A DNA stretch of 64,000 nt from Ophiura sarsii. Its lineage: Eukaryota; Echinodermata; Ophiuroidea; Amphilepidida; Ophiuridae. The first letter of the stretch is position 1. Each line of letters begins with the position of its first letter. Location of the stretch: positions 12,247,753 to 12,311,752 of the forward strand of contig CM069452.1 in NCBI GenBank assembly GCA_035610835.1, in the 5' to 3' direction. The notes below the pieces were generated by a model. That model ran no database searches. It was not told the origin of the DNA and saw only the letters and a list, made by a program, of their open reading frames with translations. Positions 11,807 through 23,290 of the stretch are shown here, piece after piece. The position numbers were made by a program, and so were the translations under genes.

Positions 11807-14224
11807 CTGCACAGATATAATCAAAAGAGAAAACATGTAATTAGAGAATAAGATAATGTAGTGCATCTAATAGTTCATCAAAACCAAACCCGGACATTTA
11901 AAGAACCAATGTTATTGATTTCCTGTACTAGATGTTATATCAGAGAATCCAATAGAACTGTTAAGAAACAAAAGAAGGGTTTTGTTAGTATGCATGTTGC
12001 AATTTAAAATGTCCCTATAAGTTTGCCTCCTCCAAATATATGTTAAATATTTCTCAACTATTTGTCAACAACTAAGATCCGTGTGCTACAGGGCAAAGAA
12101 ATACCATTAAAACACACTTGAAGGGAAAACATTGGAGGTATTTTTAAATGTGCTAAAAAGTCCATACAAGCTAAAAACCTCTTATAACATCACAATGTGA
12201 ACGTCAGCCTTAGAAATTTGTCATGATTATAGCTCTGATCATGGCTACATATTTATAGTAAATGTTAATTGATATCTGTTTCACTTTTGTTTTGATGTGG
12301 TCGTTTTTCGTTTTTGTCTCTGTATATAGTATGGTTAAATATATATAAGACTTTGATTTTAATACTGAAAATGGAAACAATGGATGATATCTAATTAGTA
12401 TGAGTGTATAATTTATAAATGAGATTGTAAGTAATTTTAACTTTTGTAGGCTTGCAAATAACAATATCAACTCAAATGTATAGCTATGCCTTAAGCAATT
12501 ATCTAGAAATACTGCTAAATCAGTCAAATTTGTGTTGATTCATGCCTCAGAGATACCTCGTATGTTAAAACGTTAGCATGATAGTAACTTCATGAGTTTT
12601 CTTTATGGGCAACCTATTAAAATAGTCAATCAGATAGTCATTTACACTGTAAACTCAAAGAGTCTATAATATTGGAGGATTAAGCCTTTGTTGTACTAAA
12701 TACAAGACTGAATTATAGACACAATTATTGACAATATATTGGACCAGTTATCACCCAAATCCAATTTTGACTTTAGAACAATATTGAATTTATACTCCTG
12801 ATTGGATTACCATGGAACCATATACCCTACACCAAATGTTATCAATATTAATTTACCTGTTTTCCTGGAGTGCTCTTTCTACGTTTCTTACCAGCACCTC
12901 TACCTTTTGCCGGTGGTGATATGCTGATCCCAAGGCTATCCTGAGCATCTGAGTCGGAAGAAGCTGCTATTACAATAAAAGTGTGAAAAGGGTCATCAAT
13001 CTTAACTGACTAACTGGCCTTTTGATTTTAATTATTACTACTAAAAACACCATTTTTAGATCTTCTTACGATGTATGTGCACACATTTTGAATTAAGGTC
13101 AGGTTGAATGCCCAAAAATACTTCTAGTTATAAGAAATATTATCATAAAAATAGAAATAAAGTAATATTTAATCAGCATTTACTTAGAAATTTTTCCATC
13201 TTTTCAATGATTTGTTTCATTTCATCAGGAGCAGAAATATTTTTAATCCAGATTATTAACTTTTCATGTCAAATATCCACTTGTCAACTCACTGTTCAAG
13301 ATAGGTCTATTTTTGGCAAGATCTTTCCTCATTGATATGACAAACCACATCCACTATTGTTGATATCAACTGATAAATTTATATTTCAGTTGATTGCCAC
13401 TATGATGGTTCAGACCCCATCAAAAAGCAACAATAACATGAGACAACACACAGCATAAACACTAAAAAGTATGACCTCATCAGATGTCCTCAAAATCCTC
13501 ATGACAACATTAATATTATGATGATCATGAAGTTGGCTAACCATCAGATGAATGCTTACTGGTGCTTGTACTCAAACCAGGGTGAAACTCAAAAAGCCGA
13601 TCGGAAGCTACTTCATCGGGAACTTTAACTTGTGTGTGCTCTCATAACTTGATGGGGCTGCTCTAGCGGCTTGTCGTCTGCTTTAGGTATAGACTTAATT
13701 TAAAATTACACAGAATTGTTGGACAAATTCCAGAAAAATTGCGCGGTTTTAATTAGGTATGATAAAACTTAATTGCTGGATGCTTTCTACAAGCCCGCTA
13801 TATGACAATCCATTCATTGTTTGTTTATACATATGTACATTTTGGATTCATTTTCTAAGTTTACACCGTGTACTGTTGTTATTTGTGTCTGACTGACTTG
13901 GTGAAAGTCTACATACATTCCTTGCATATTTTTGTTGACGTGAGTATGTGACCTTATTGTGGGTGTTCTCATAAAGTGGCTCTATTGTATTAATGACGTC
14001 TAATGATGATACTGAGCTCTCTGATCTCATTACCATATAATCCAAAAACGTGACTTGTTATTACGTATGCGCAGTATAGGAGTTTCCTATCCCAAAATTA
14101 ATAGTATCCCTGCTAGACCTCTACAGATCATTGACACATTTCGTTGTATTTAACAACTTTTAAGCAAGTCACTTTATTAAAACTCACCTCTGGATCTTTT
14201 ATTGTTCTTTTTCTCCCTTGGCAT
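11294..14224 (-). CDS. pygo: Pygopus, PHD-finger Wnt co-activator (3 exons)
   Basis: Coding exons are 14188-14224, 12857-12966 and 11294-11806, about 219 residues. Pygopus is a nuclear co-factor linked through BCL9/Legless to beta-catenin; its PHD finger binds methylated histone H3 Lys4. What is seen: a basic N-terminus from exon 1, a KKRRKS nuclear localisation signal in exon 2, the NPF motif (AANPFED) early in exon 3, a Met/Pro/Gly-rich linker, and a C-terminal Cys4-His-Cys3 PHD finger at about residues 148-200 (CGAC, LCEHSC, FHRMC, WVCDKC, with TEAAYTLLTTE between). The start ATG is at 14222-14224. Phases agree: exon 1 ends with one base, exon 2 to 3 is phase 0. It is much shorter than vertebrate (about 400 aa) or fly (about 800 aa) homologues because the linker is short. 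Identity is secure from the NHD-NPF-PHD order. Confidence 0.95.
12857..12966 (-). CDS. pygo: pygo coding exon 2 (NHD with NLS)
   Basis: Encodes an acidic/Ser start (ASSDSD), a Pro-Gly stretch and KKRRKSTPGKQ, the conserved Pygopus nuclear signal. The acceptor is a tandem TAG-CAG, so splicing at 12966 or 12963 differs by a single alanine. The donor is GTAAAT. Confidence 0.9.
14188..14224 (-). CDS. pygo: pygo coding exon 1
   Basis: Encodes MPREKKNNKRSR plus one base, followed by the donor GTGAGT. Very short and basic. Assignment rests on phase compatibility with exon 2 and on the strong donor; no ATG lies in frame in exon 2. Confidence 0.75.
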
Positions 14225-15800
14225 TAAGAAAACAGTGTTTGGTTGCAGTAGCTCTCAATGGGGCTAGCTATGCAACGGATGACTGGGAGGTTGGTAGTCT
14301 CATCAAGGGATGATGGGACCATGTCGGCTGGCCAGCGTCCTATCATGCAAACAGGGGGTTGTGCTCACATAAACTTCTGCAACATATGGCTACATTCTAT
14401 AGAGAAGATTAAAAATGACATTATATATTATAGGGGTTTATAGATCGCAACAATTGGGCTAAGACCTGGTACAGTTTTGATTTGTTTATTGTTTTGTTTT
14501 TCTCTTCATATCTTAAAAAACCTGCAAATTTAACAAAGCTATCTTTGAATAAAACTTAAAAATGTATAAGTAAAGTATAATTTATACTTTACAGTCAATC
14601 TCATGTCTCCAGATGCACGGACTCTTTAAAGGCATGCAGCGTTCAAATTAAGCCGTAGTCCAGGCATCCTGACACCCAAAACTGCCATTAGAAAACCTAA
14701 CTTTTATTGCAGATCACCTAGTGGACGACCATTATTTGTATTTATTCTTTATTTGTATACTGTACTAACTTTGGGGCACTCCTAAAAATGTTGGTAAACA
14801 ACCAGATTTCATATAACATAATAAAACCACTGAAACATGATGGTGGTTAATCTGATTTACAATTTACCTGCCTTTAATTCTTAAAATGTTAACATTGGCT
14901 GGCATGATTATGATCAGGACTAAAACATTAATAAAGCTAGGCTAAGGGGTCATTGGGGGAGGGGTCATTTTCCATGTCTGACTAATAGCTCTGACATATT
15001 ACATGTGTAGAGCTATGAATTGGACCTATTCAATAATTTGTTGATCCAAGCATCAGGGCAGGAAAAAGAGGGCAAAACGGCAAGCTCCTTGCCAGGAAAT
15101 GTTGCCATATCGCGGTAAATCCCTATCCCCCCCTAAAATTTCTTTTTTACAATTTTCTTTTTTTTTAAGAGTTTTTGTTTTAGAGTAATAGTCATTATAC
15201 AGACGATATTCCATATGATGCACCATGGCATCAATTGGACCTTAATTTTCCAAAAAGCTTAAGGTTCTATGGGGGGCCGCCCCCTCAGACTTCGTCGAAT
15301 TTCTCTTGCAGGGAAACCTTGCATTTTTTCCAGCCCTGCCAAGCATCATGCTCGTATTCATCCAAATGTTGAACTAGTCACCCAAACCGCCCTCAGTGTA
15401 AAAATGCAATCCACAACATTGGGCACCCTTGCACTACACATATGCTTGTTCTAATGGATAGGCACCAATTGCATGGTATTGTTTGAAATTATCAAGAAAT
15501 TATATTCATGAAAATGAAATGATTATAGGCATCATTATGAAATACAGGCCTGGAATGGATGATCATTTTTCATATTTATCAACTTTTTTGACATCCTTTG
15601 GTTTATAGTAGGAAACCCATTATCTTTTTTTTGTGAAAAAGCAAAATGCCATGATGAACATTTGTAATAATTATCGACTTTCGACTGATATAAGCCCAGA
15701 CCACCTGCTTGGAAGTCCAAACTGATTGTGCTAACACTAACAGTAACTGGTTAGCTTGAAAAACGTAAGTTTTCTATGCCATCAATTGGATGATAGACTG
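14225..15800. other. Upstream of pygo; no further gene
   Basis: Probable pygo 5' flank near 14225-14350. The remainder holds a diverged repeat at 14650-14830 related to 6205-6500. Nothing else is recognisable. Confidence 0.4.
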
Positions 15801-18400
15801 CCCTTACCAAAGAAGATTGCTTAATAAGCAATCAACAAGCAATCAACAAGCAATCACAAGCAATCGGCTAACAATCATAATCTTTTAAGTCATCCTGTTA
15901 AAAATCATTGTTGTTTAAGAAATCCTGTTAGCAATCATTGCTTTATAAGGAATCCTGTTAACAATCATACAGCAAATTAAGCATCATGTGAACATCCTAC
16001 AAAATTAAGGCATCATTTTAGCAATCACATTTACTGCAAGCAATCACACTATAAGCAATCACACTAAGCCATCACTTTACCTAAACAATCATGGCAATAA
16101 GCAATCAACTCAACTCTGACCTTTAACCTTCAAGATCACATGATCATCACCAAGATCACATGATCATCACCAACTGACAATTCAAATTTGCTGTTTTCTG
16201 GCTAGCTGCATGTTGCAGTTATTGTGATGTGGAGCATGCAGTGGATATTTTGGTTTCTTTATAAGGTATTTGGCATTATTATGTGAATTGTGAATGTCTA
16301 TAGTATTTAGTAGATCTATGGATAGAATATTTCACTAAGCAGAGGGCTGACATGTGTAAAATATGTATTTAGTACGCTTACACAAGTAAGCTTAATAAGC
16401 TTACATTATATGGATAGACCATATCATAATATTTGCAAGCCTCTAACAATTTGCATTTAAAATACTCCAGTGTTTTAATCAGCAGGGTTGTCTCTAAGAA
16501 GTTAGACAGATATCACCTATACCACCAGGTCATGTGCACGATCAAAATATGATGGATTTTTCGTATTGGTATGGTGGAATAGGTCTTACTCTTAAACATA
16601 TTGAAATATGCAATTTTCCCGGCAATTTTTAAAATAATTAAAAATACAATTTGTATTGTGGGCTATTTGGGCTATTTTGCCCATTTCTAAGAATAAAATA
16701 TGTTAAAATATGCCCTGATCTTCCAATGACTCAAAAGTATAAAAGATATATTAGAGGACTTGAGTGTTGCAAGTATGTATTTAATACATAACTTGTATAT
16801 CTTTCTTTCTTTACTGACAGGTAATACCAACTCGTCAACTCTATTTTTGTATCTTATTTTTGGCTCTGGCAACACTGGAAGTTTTATAATATTAAAAATG
16901 TATGTCTTTTACCCAAATTTAGCACGTAATATCAATTTATTAGAACTGATTGAGAGAACTGCAAACTGTTTGGGCAATTATTTAGGGATAAGACAAGACA
17001 GTGTAGTACGATTTTTCTGAAAATGACAAATACTGAAATTAAAAACCTTCGGTTTTCTGGGAGTTTTGGCAACACTTAAAACTATACTGATTTCTATCCA
17101 AATATGATGTTAAACAAGTTTATAAGCAAACTATTCACTCATAAAACATGCTTAATCTGTGGCGTTAAGATTCATCAAGTCCCTTAAAGATGTTGCATTA
17201 ATTGGATGTAAACAACGGTCACCTCATTTAGGCATCGTGGATGCACACATGGAGGCAAGAAAATCCGATGTTTAAAATATTTTTTGGTCTCGGCATGTGG
17301 TGCAGATTGAGAATGATCATTGAACTGCTTAATATAATGTGCATATAATTATGGGATATCAACAATTTAAGCGCACTGTTCGTTGTATATCTTTTAATAA
17401 CGTTTCCATGTAACCTTTTGAAAACGTGAAAATAACCATGTTTAAATTATTAAGTCTTACAAGATGTTTTAAATACGTTTTAAAAACATGTTTAAAACGA
17501 TCTAAAAACATGTTTTTTAACACATTCTAAAAACGTTTCACAAACACGAAACCTAATTAAAACCAAAATAAAACGTTTTGAAAACCAATATTAGGTAATT
17601 GATAATTAATTAATAATTAACTGGCAATTTAAATAACAATTCAATAATTTGGCTTTTTATTAACATTCTCCAACAAAATTGTTCATGTGTTTGTGAAGTA
17701 ATGTTCTTATTTGCCATTTAATTATTAAATGATGCATGTTGCAGATTGAATAACTTTATGAAAGGAAATAAATATACAATCCATAGTGTACCAAACCAAT
17801 ATAACCCAGGTAAGTGCTCATGGGTGGAATTGCCCAATTTTTTTAAACGTTTCGTAAAAAACGAAACTTATGGTCCAGGACCATAATATTATATGATGTC
17901 TTAATTTAAGCAATTGATGCCTTAATTTAAGCAATCGATGCCTTAATTTAAGTGATCGATGCCTTATAATGATGCCTCGCATTAAGCAATCGATGCCTTA
18001 TATGATGCCTTGTCCTTAAGATTGTTTAGCTCATTTAAATATTTCGGGCCGTATGATGCCTTACCGATTGCTTATAAGTAATCGCGACAATATAAGCCAT
18101 CGATTGCTTAATATAAGCAATCATTCAAGCAATCGATTGCTTAATATAAGCAATCATAAAAGCAATCGATTGCTTAATATAAGCAATCGAATAAGCAATC
18201 AATTAATATGATGCCTTAATATAAGGCATCATATGATACATTGATTGCTTAATAAGCAATCGATTGCTTAGCTCATTTAAATATTTCGGGCCGTATGAGG
18301 CCTTAGCGATTGCTTATAAGTAATCGGTACAAACAAGGCATCGATGCTTTAGTGATGCCTAAGGTGATTGCTTAGCGATTGCTTGTTTTTTGGGTAAGGG
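15801..18400. mobile_element. 2.6-kb element with GCAATC subterminal repeats
   Basis: The left end reads CCCTTACCAAAGAAGATTGC and the right end reversed CCCTTACCCAAAAAACAAGC. The first ~290 bp are packed with AAGCAATC/TAACAATC words, and the last ~500 bp with GATTGCTTAATATAAGCAATC-type palindromes and GATGCCTTA words. AGCTCATTTAAATATTTCGG occurs twice, about 18027 and 18270. The middle (16300-17800) has no transposase; its 17380-17600 part is rich in AAAACGTTTT-like words. No clear target-site duplication is seen. Dense subterminal motifs in both ends suggest transposase-binding sites of a non-autonomous DNA transposon. Confidence 0.5.
16137..16174 (+). repeat. Short tandem repeat
   Basis: AGATCACATGATCATCACCA is repeated about twice in tandem, inside the GCAATC element. 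Confidence 0.7.
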
Positions 18401-19078
18401 TGGGAAGTACGGGCGCTACGTACCAGCCATTAGCCCACATGATCTAGTCGCGTATGGTGTACACATCGTAGTCCAGATGACTATGTGTACATATTAAGCA
18501 CAACCTTGTGCATTTTATGTTAGAAAAATGATTATCGAGGCCAAATTGCGTAGTTATATAGAACAAAACATCATACCTACAGTATGACAAAACGAATAAA
18601 TAACGTCATCTCTGAACATGCAATTTTTTTAATTTGCGGCGATCGAAAGTCTTGGTGTCGATAAAGTCTTAGTTATGCAATGCACTTTGCGCAAATTTGA
18701 GCACCAATAACCATGACGTTATTGACACTGGGACTTTCAATTGCCGTAAATTAAAACAAATTGCATGTTGGGTCGATAATTATTTTTCTAACATATAATG
18801 CACACTGTTGTGCTTGAAGGACCCTCCTTTAACGATGATTCCTATTCCTAGATTATTACGTAGATTTTTATTTATTTTGCAACTGTGGTCTTGGTGTATT
18901 TCCTATGCACACTTTCGTGATTAATGCACAGACATCTGCGATTTCTTTCTGTTTAAAATATTGAAATTTAAAAGAGATGCACCACTTGTTCAAATAGGAT
19001 TCCTGGGACTTACCCTACAGTAATCGCACATTGCCAATCACAACAATTTATGCAAATGAATTGTCACTCGCCGGCAGA

Positions 19079-20895
19079 TGGGCAATTCCACGCGTTGCGG
19101 AATGACATTTACACACAAAAATCCACTTTAGTTGGGTGTAAAACCCAGAGATTTGTAGTTACTCCCCATTTTACAACTTTATTTGATAATAGCGATTGAT
19201 ACTAAAAAAATAAACCTAGGGAAAAAATTAGACTGCGCTTCCAAGTATCCTAATTTGCATATGCAAATTTGCGTTGCGGAATGACGCAGACGATTGGTGT
19301 TTTTTTTACATGTTTACACAAAGTGAAAACTCTGTGAACTTTTTAGAGTGTATCATTATTGAAGTTACTTTTTAGAAAGTTTGAAGTGTTAGCTAACTGA
19401 CAAAAGCATTTTCATAAAACTTAATCATCAGCTAGGACTTCTAGTAGGTCATCAAAAAATAAAAGTAGGTGTTGCGGAATGACGTTGCGGAATGACAGTG
19501 TGAATTTGTGTGCAAAACTCCATAGAGAAAAGAAAAAACATGTTTTTATGCTTTAAACCCTAACTCTACCATATACCCCAAAATACCACAAGGTGCCTTC
19601 TTGTGGTATTTTGGGGTATTTGGTATTCCACACACATCTCAAATGCTTGTGGTATTTTGGGGTATTTGGTACTCTAAAGTGCTACGATATCGTGGTATTT
19701 TGGGGTATATGGGTGTTGATGCTTATGAAACACGCGTGGTATTTTGGTATATACCACAACAGTATGCTGTGGTATATTGGGGTATTTGGTTTTCTGTGTG
19801 CAAGAGTCCTGGAGTATATTGTGGTATATGGTATGTAACCATCTTTTACCTAGTACTGGATATGTGCATGCATGACCAAAGACCACAAAGTACCCCAGCA
19901 GAATTTTGTGGTATTTTGGGGTATTTGGCTGTCTATGTACAAGAGTGTTGTGGTATTTTGAGGTATATGGCAGTTGTCCTAGGAAAGTATGAGGGGAGTG
20001 TTAGGGTTAATATGCATAAAAAATAAAAGAAAGAGTAATCAGTGGCATTTCATATGTTACAAATTCGTGAATACAAGTAACCCAACTATTTTCACATTGA
20101 AATCATCATTTACAGGTAAAGTAGCCATGATTTTGTGATAAAGTTGCCGAATTCATCAGCTTGCACATCAAAGTTGCCTAATTCAGCAAATTATGAGTTT
20201 TCATCAATTTTGAAACTTTTTTAGAAGTTTAGAGTCCATATTTGAATGAATTATCATAAATAAGGATGATCTTATACCAAGTACACAAAGATATCACAAT
20301 TTGCTCAATAAATTGCCTAAATATAGGGATTAATACCTTTGTCATTCCGCAACACGTCATTCCGCAACGCTCGTTAGAGCTATTAATTAACAGAATTTTC
20401 CAAAAAGAATTTGATCATTGTGAAGCATGTCAATTGTGTGCAGAGAAAAAATAGTTAAATAAAAATAGGGTACATTTTTTTTCTTGCTATCCTAAAAAAT
20501 TGTACTTTTGCGTTGCGGAATGACATGAGATTATGCAATGCATACTAATTACCTGGATTAACGAGGCTAATCGGCCGTTGATCAAAATTAAATTTATATC
20601 AAAACTTTTCCCATCAGTACTACTATTGTGCCTGACATTTATTTAAACATCATACCTATGTGTCTAAAAGATATGGAATAAATAAAAACAAGCCTTTTCA
20701 CTGATTTTGTAAGCTGCAAATATGCAAATTTATGCTAATTAGCTAGTTTATACATAAAAAAAAAACATAGTATCGCTAAACAAACTAAAAATTCCTGAAC
20801 TTTGGACTCTTGCCTACATTATAGGCATAGAATTAAACTTTGGATGCACATTTGAAATTTTGGCTATTTGGTTGACATTTGCTTGGAATTGCCCA
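19079..20895. mobile_element. Element bounded by TGGGCAATTCCA with GTTGCGGAATGAC repeats
   Basis: A perfect 12-bp inverted pair (TGGGCAATTCCA at 19079, its complement at 20884-20895) encloses seven exact copies of GTTGCGGAATGAC. Plus-oriented copies are at 19094, 19273, 19471, 19484 and 20512; minus-oriented copies at 20341 and 20356. Copies at 19471/19484 are back to back. The interior carries the minisatellite at 19569-19975. No coding region is seen. The 12-mer also occurs singly at 17825 and 37265. Boundaries are inferred from the inverted pair; no convincing target duplication is visible. Confidence 0.45.
19569..19975 (+). repeat. Minisatellite of GTGGTATTTTGGGGTAT with terminal hairpin
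   Basis: Variants of TGTGGTATTTTGGGGTATTT recur irregularly near 19603, 19650, 19700, 19737, 19772, 19905 and 19955. At the left edge ATACCCCAAAATACCACAAG faces CTTGTGGTATTTTGGGGTAT across a short loop (19573-19622), a near-perfect hairpin. Open frames here are products of the repeat, not genes. Confidence 0.8.
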
Positions 20896-21084
20896 GATAA
20901 CGATGGGAAAACGAGATAAACTGGTATACATGTACAGTAGTTGACACTTCAATTATAACAGTTTCTCAGAATTCACAGCATATATTATGAAATAAGGTAA
21001 GTAATTGAGACTATGAAACAATTTGCAAACACGTAGCTGTTCCCTGTTCAATGTAAAGTTTTTTCTTGTGTAAACAATACAAAT

Positions 21085-21338
21085 ATACGTGACCTGCTCC
21101 AACAAAACAAGACATTTAATTGCTGAAATTTTTTTTCTTCTGATTAGTTGAGATTGAAAATGTTGAAGCTTTAAAATGATGTATCACTTGTCATAATTGC
21201 TCAAACTTTTGCCAATGAAAAATCAATATTTTTCTTGAAAATTCCTTTATTTTCTATTGACTTGTGACAACTCTATTGAGCTGTATCTCCATAGGTGTTC
21301 TGGCGACTTATGTCTGGTTTTGTGGTTGCAGGTCACAT
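21085..21338. mobile_element. MITE family C, ~254 bp
   Basis: Left end ACGTGACCTGCTCCAACAAA and right end reversed ATGTGACCTGCAACCACAAA. Related in its ends to the longer copy at 32577-33234 (ATGTGACCTGGCACCACAAA). Confidence 0.6.
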
Positions 21339-21849
21339 ACTTCTTAAAACGGTGGCAATTTAGCGCACAATCTCTTTTGGCTGATTTTCGTATCGTAGAT
21401 ACGAAGAGATAAAGTTGGCTCTGGCTATACCAGCTATGTCTTATTAGCAGCTAGCTGCATAGTAATTTTTGTGTAGTGCCCAGCAGGAAGGTTAGGGTTG
21501 ACAGATTTATACCCCTTTTTAGTTTTATTTATTTAGGATTTACCATCCATACACATGATACACTACACTAGTCTAGCTACAAAACACGCATGGAAAGTCG
21601 GCATGATTTTTTTACTGTAGCGGGAATAATAGGGCGATCCAAATTTAAGCCAGTCACATGCCAGTATTTCTTGGATTTGGAAATAGAAACAGACTTGAGA
21701 TATTAATTAAATTTACCCAAAAATGAAAATGACATTTAAAAAAGGCGTACAACAATTGATATCTGACTGAAGCAAAAGTTTGACTTATTTTTATATTCAG
21801 AAAAGTTGAAAAATGTTGATGAAAATATTATCCGACGCCGACTCTGATG

Positions 21850-21930
21850 CTTTCATTTCATAGCTCTATAGACTAGAGTCTCTCTATAGCTCTCATCTCA
21901 GATAGAGAGCTATGAACACTAGTCTATAGT
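21850..21930. repeat. Imperfect palindrome
   Basis: CTATAGACTAGAG ... AGCTATGAACACTAGTCTATAG with an internal TCTCTATAGCTCTC/GATAGAGAGCTAT pair forms a stem of about 25 bp. Confidence 0.6.
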
Positions 21931-22450
21931 TCAATCAGTTCAAAATTGGCGAGAAATGTTCATTTTTTTATCTATCCGCGCGCAATAGTAATCCAAGCGT
22001 AATAAGCGCGATGATCATAGCGTCATACTGCAACATTGCGCTACAGTGCCATTCGAGAGTTTTCCCGTGACGCTCTTCTGAATTCATTTGCTGCCGAACA
22101 TAATAACAGGTTTCACCAAGCATGCTTGCTTACTTGCTTGCTTAAGGCGTCCCAAAGGGACGAACTTCTGTGATGGCCTTTCAAACTGGTCTTTCAAGCA
22201 TGCAGTTTTTCATGTCCTGCCTAGTTAGTCCTGTATATTACCTCTAATAAAAGCTTGATGTAATTCTTTCGTGGTGGTCCTCTAGCCTTGTGTCCATGCC
22301 TGGGTTGCCACAGGAGAACTTTGGAGACTGCTTCCTCTTCCCTTCTGGCACAGTGGCCGGCAAATTTTAATCTCCTCCGTCTTAGCCTCTCTGATATTGG
22401 TAGCAGGTTCCCATAGATCTTTGTTGGTGGTGTGAGATTGCCATGATACA

Positions 22451-23119
22451 TTAAGTGCTTTTCTTAAGAGGCGAATGTAGCAACCAACCAGCGCTTTTCT
22501 CATTTTTAGCTGTTAGTGTCCAAGTCTCGGCTCCATAGGTCAAAACAGATTCAACAGTGGTGGTAAACAGCTTTATTTTCATTGGGAGTTTACTGTTCCA
22601 TATTTTTGTCATGCTGTTACAGGCTTTCCAAACTTGAGCCTTTGTTATGTTGAAATCTTGCTTACTACCAGCAATCCAGGCACCAAGGTATTTGAAGTCT
22701 TGGACAATTTCAAGATCATTACCATCCAGTGTTTTAATTGGTGTTGGAGCTTCTTTGTACAGCATTGCCTTTGTTTTTTTGGCGTTCATCCCAAGTCTTC
22801 CAAGACCAACTGCAAGCGCAGCTGCTTCCACCAGATGTAGCAGTTCCTCTGCATCCCGTAGATTGTCAGCAAGGAGAGCAATGTCGTCTGCGAAGTCAAG
22901 GTCTGTAATTGTCTGCGGCCCTATTCTCCTACTTTCCATGGGAACAAGTATGAGGCCTAGTTGCTCTTCTTTTCCTGCCAATGCCTTCCTCAGTACATAG
23001 TCTAGGATGATTATGAACAAAAAAGGTGCTAGTGAACTGAAGAACCCCTGCTTGAATTTCGAAGTCATTAGTGATGCCATCTGGAGAAGTAACATGTGCT
23101 TTGGTTTGTTGATGTCCAA
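22451..23119 (-). pseudogene. Reverse transcriptase palm/thumb fragment
   Basis: The longest open piece of the split retrotransposon, about 220 residues. It contains SLAPFLFIIILDY, the FADD catalytic pair within TDLDFADDIALLADN, NAKKTKAML, the YLGAWIAGS block and LTYGAETWTLT. The N-terminal half lies in another frame (22929-23290) and the C-terminal block in 22221-22451. It has no start of its own. Mobile-element debris, not a host gene. Confidence 0.85.
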
Positions 23120-23290
23120 TGGCAGCCACTAGCCTCTCTGGTACACCATAGGCTTGTAATATATCCAACATCTTACCACGATGGACGGTATCAAATGCTT
23201 TTTTGAAGTCTATTATTATGAAGACCAATGTAATGTTGCATTGAGGTTGTTGTTCTTAATTTCCTCAAATTCCTCTACTATCCTTCTTAA

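Noticed and set aside
18060..18260. Regular GATTGCTTAATATAAGCAATC repeats resembling a CRISPR array
   Set aside because: Spacing is irregular, the words are palindromes with no unique spacers, and the DNA is animal nuclear.
19601..20026. 141-codon open frame rich in YWGIWYS-like words
   Set aside because: It is the translation of the GTGGTATTTTGGGGTAT minisatellite, open in several frames on both strands.
22634..23000. Plus-strand open frames at the reverse transcriptase
   Set aside because: They are shadows of the minus-strand polymerase, which has the recognisable FADD and palm motifs.
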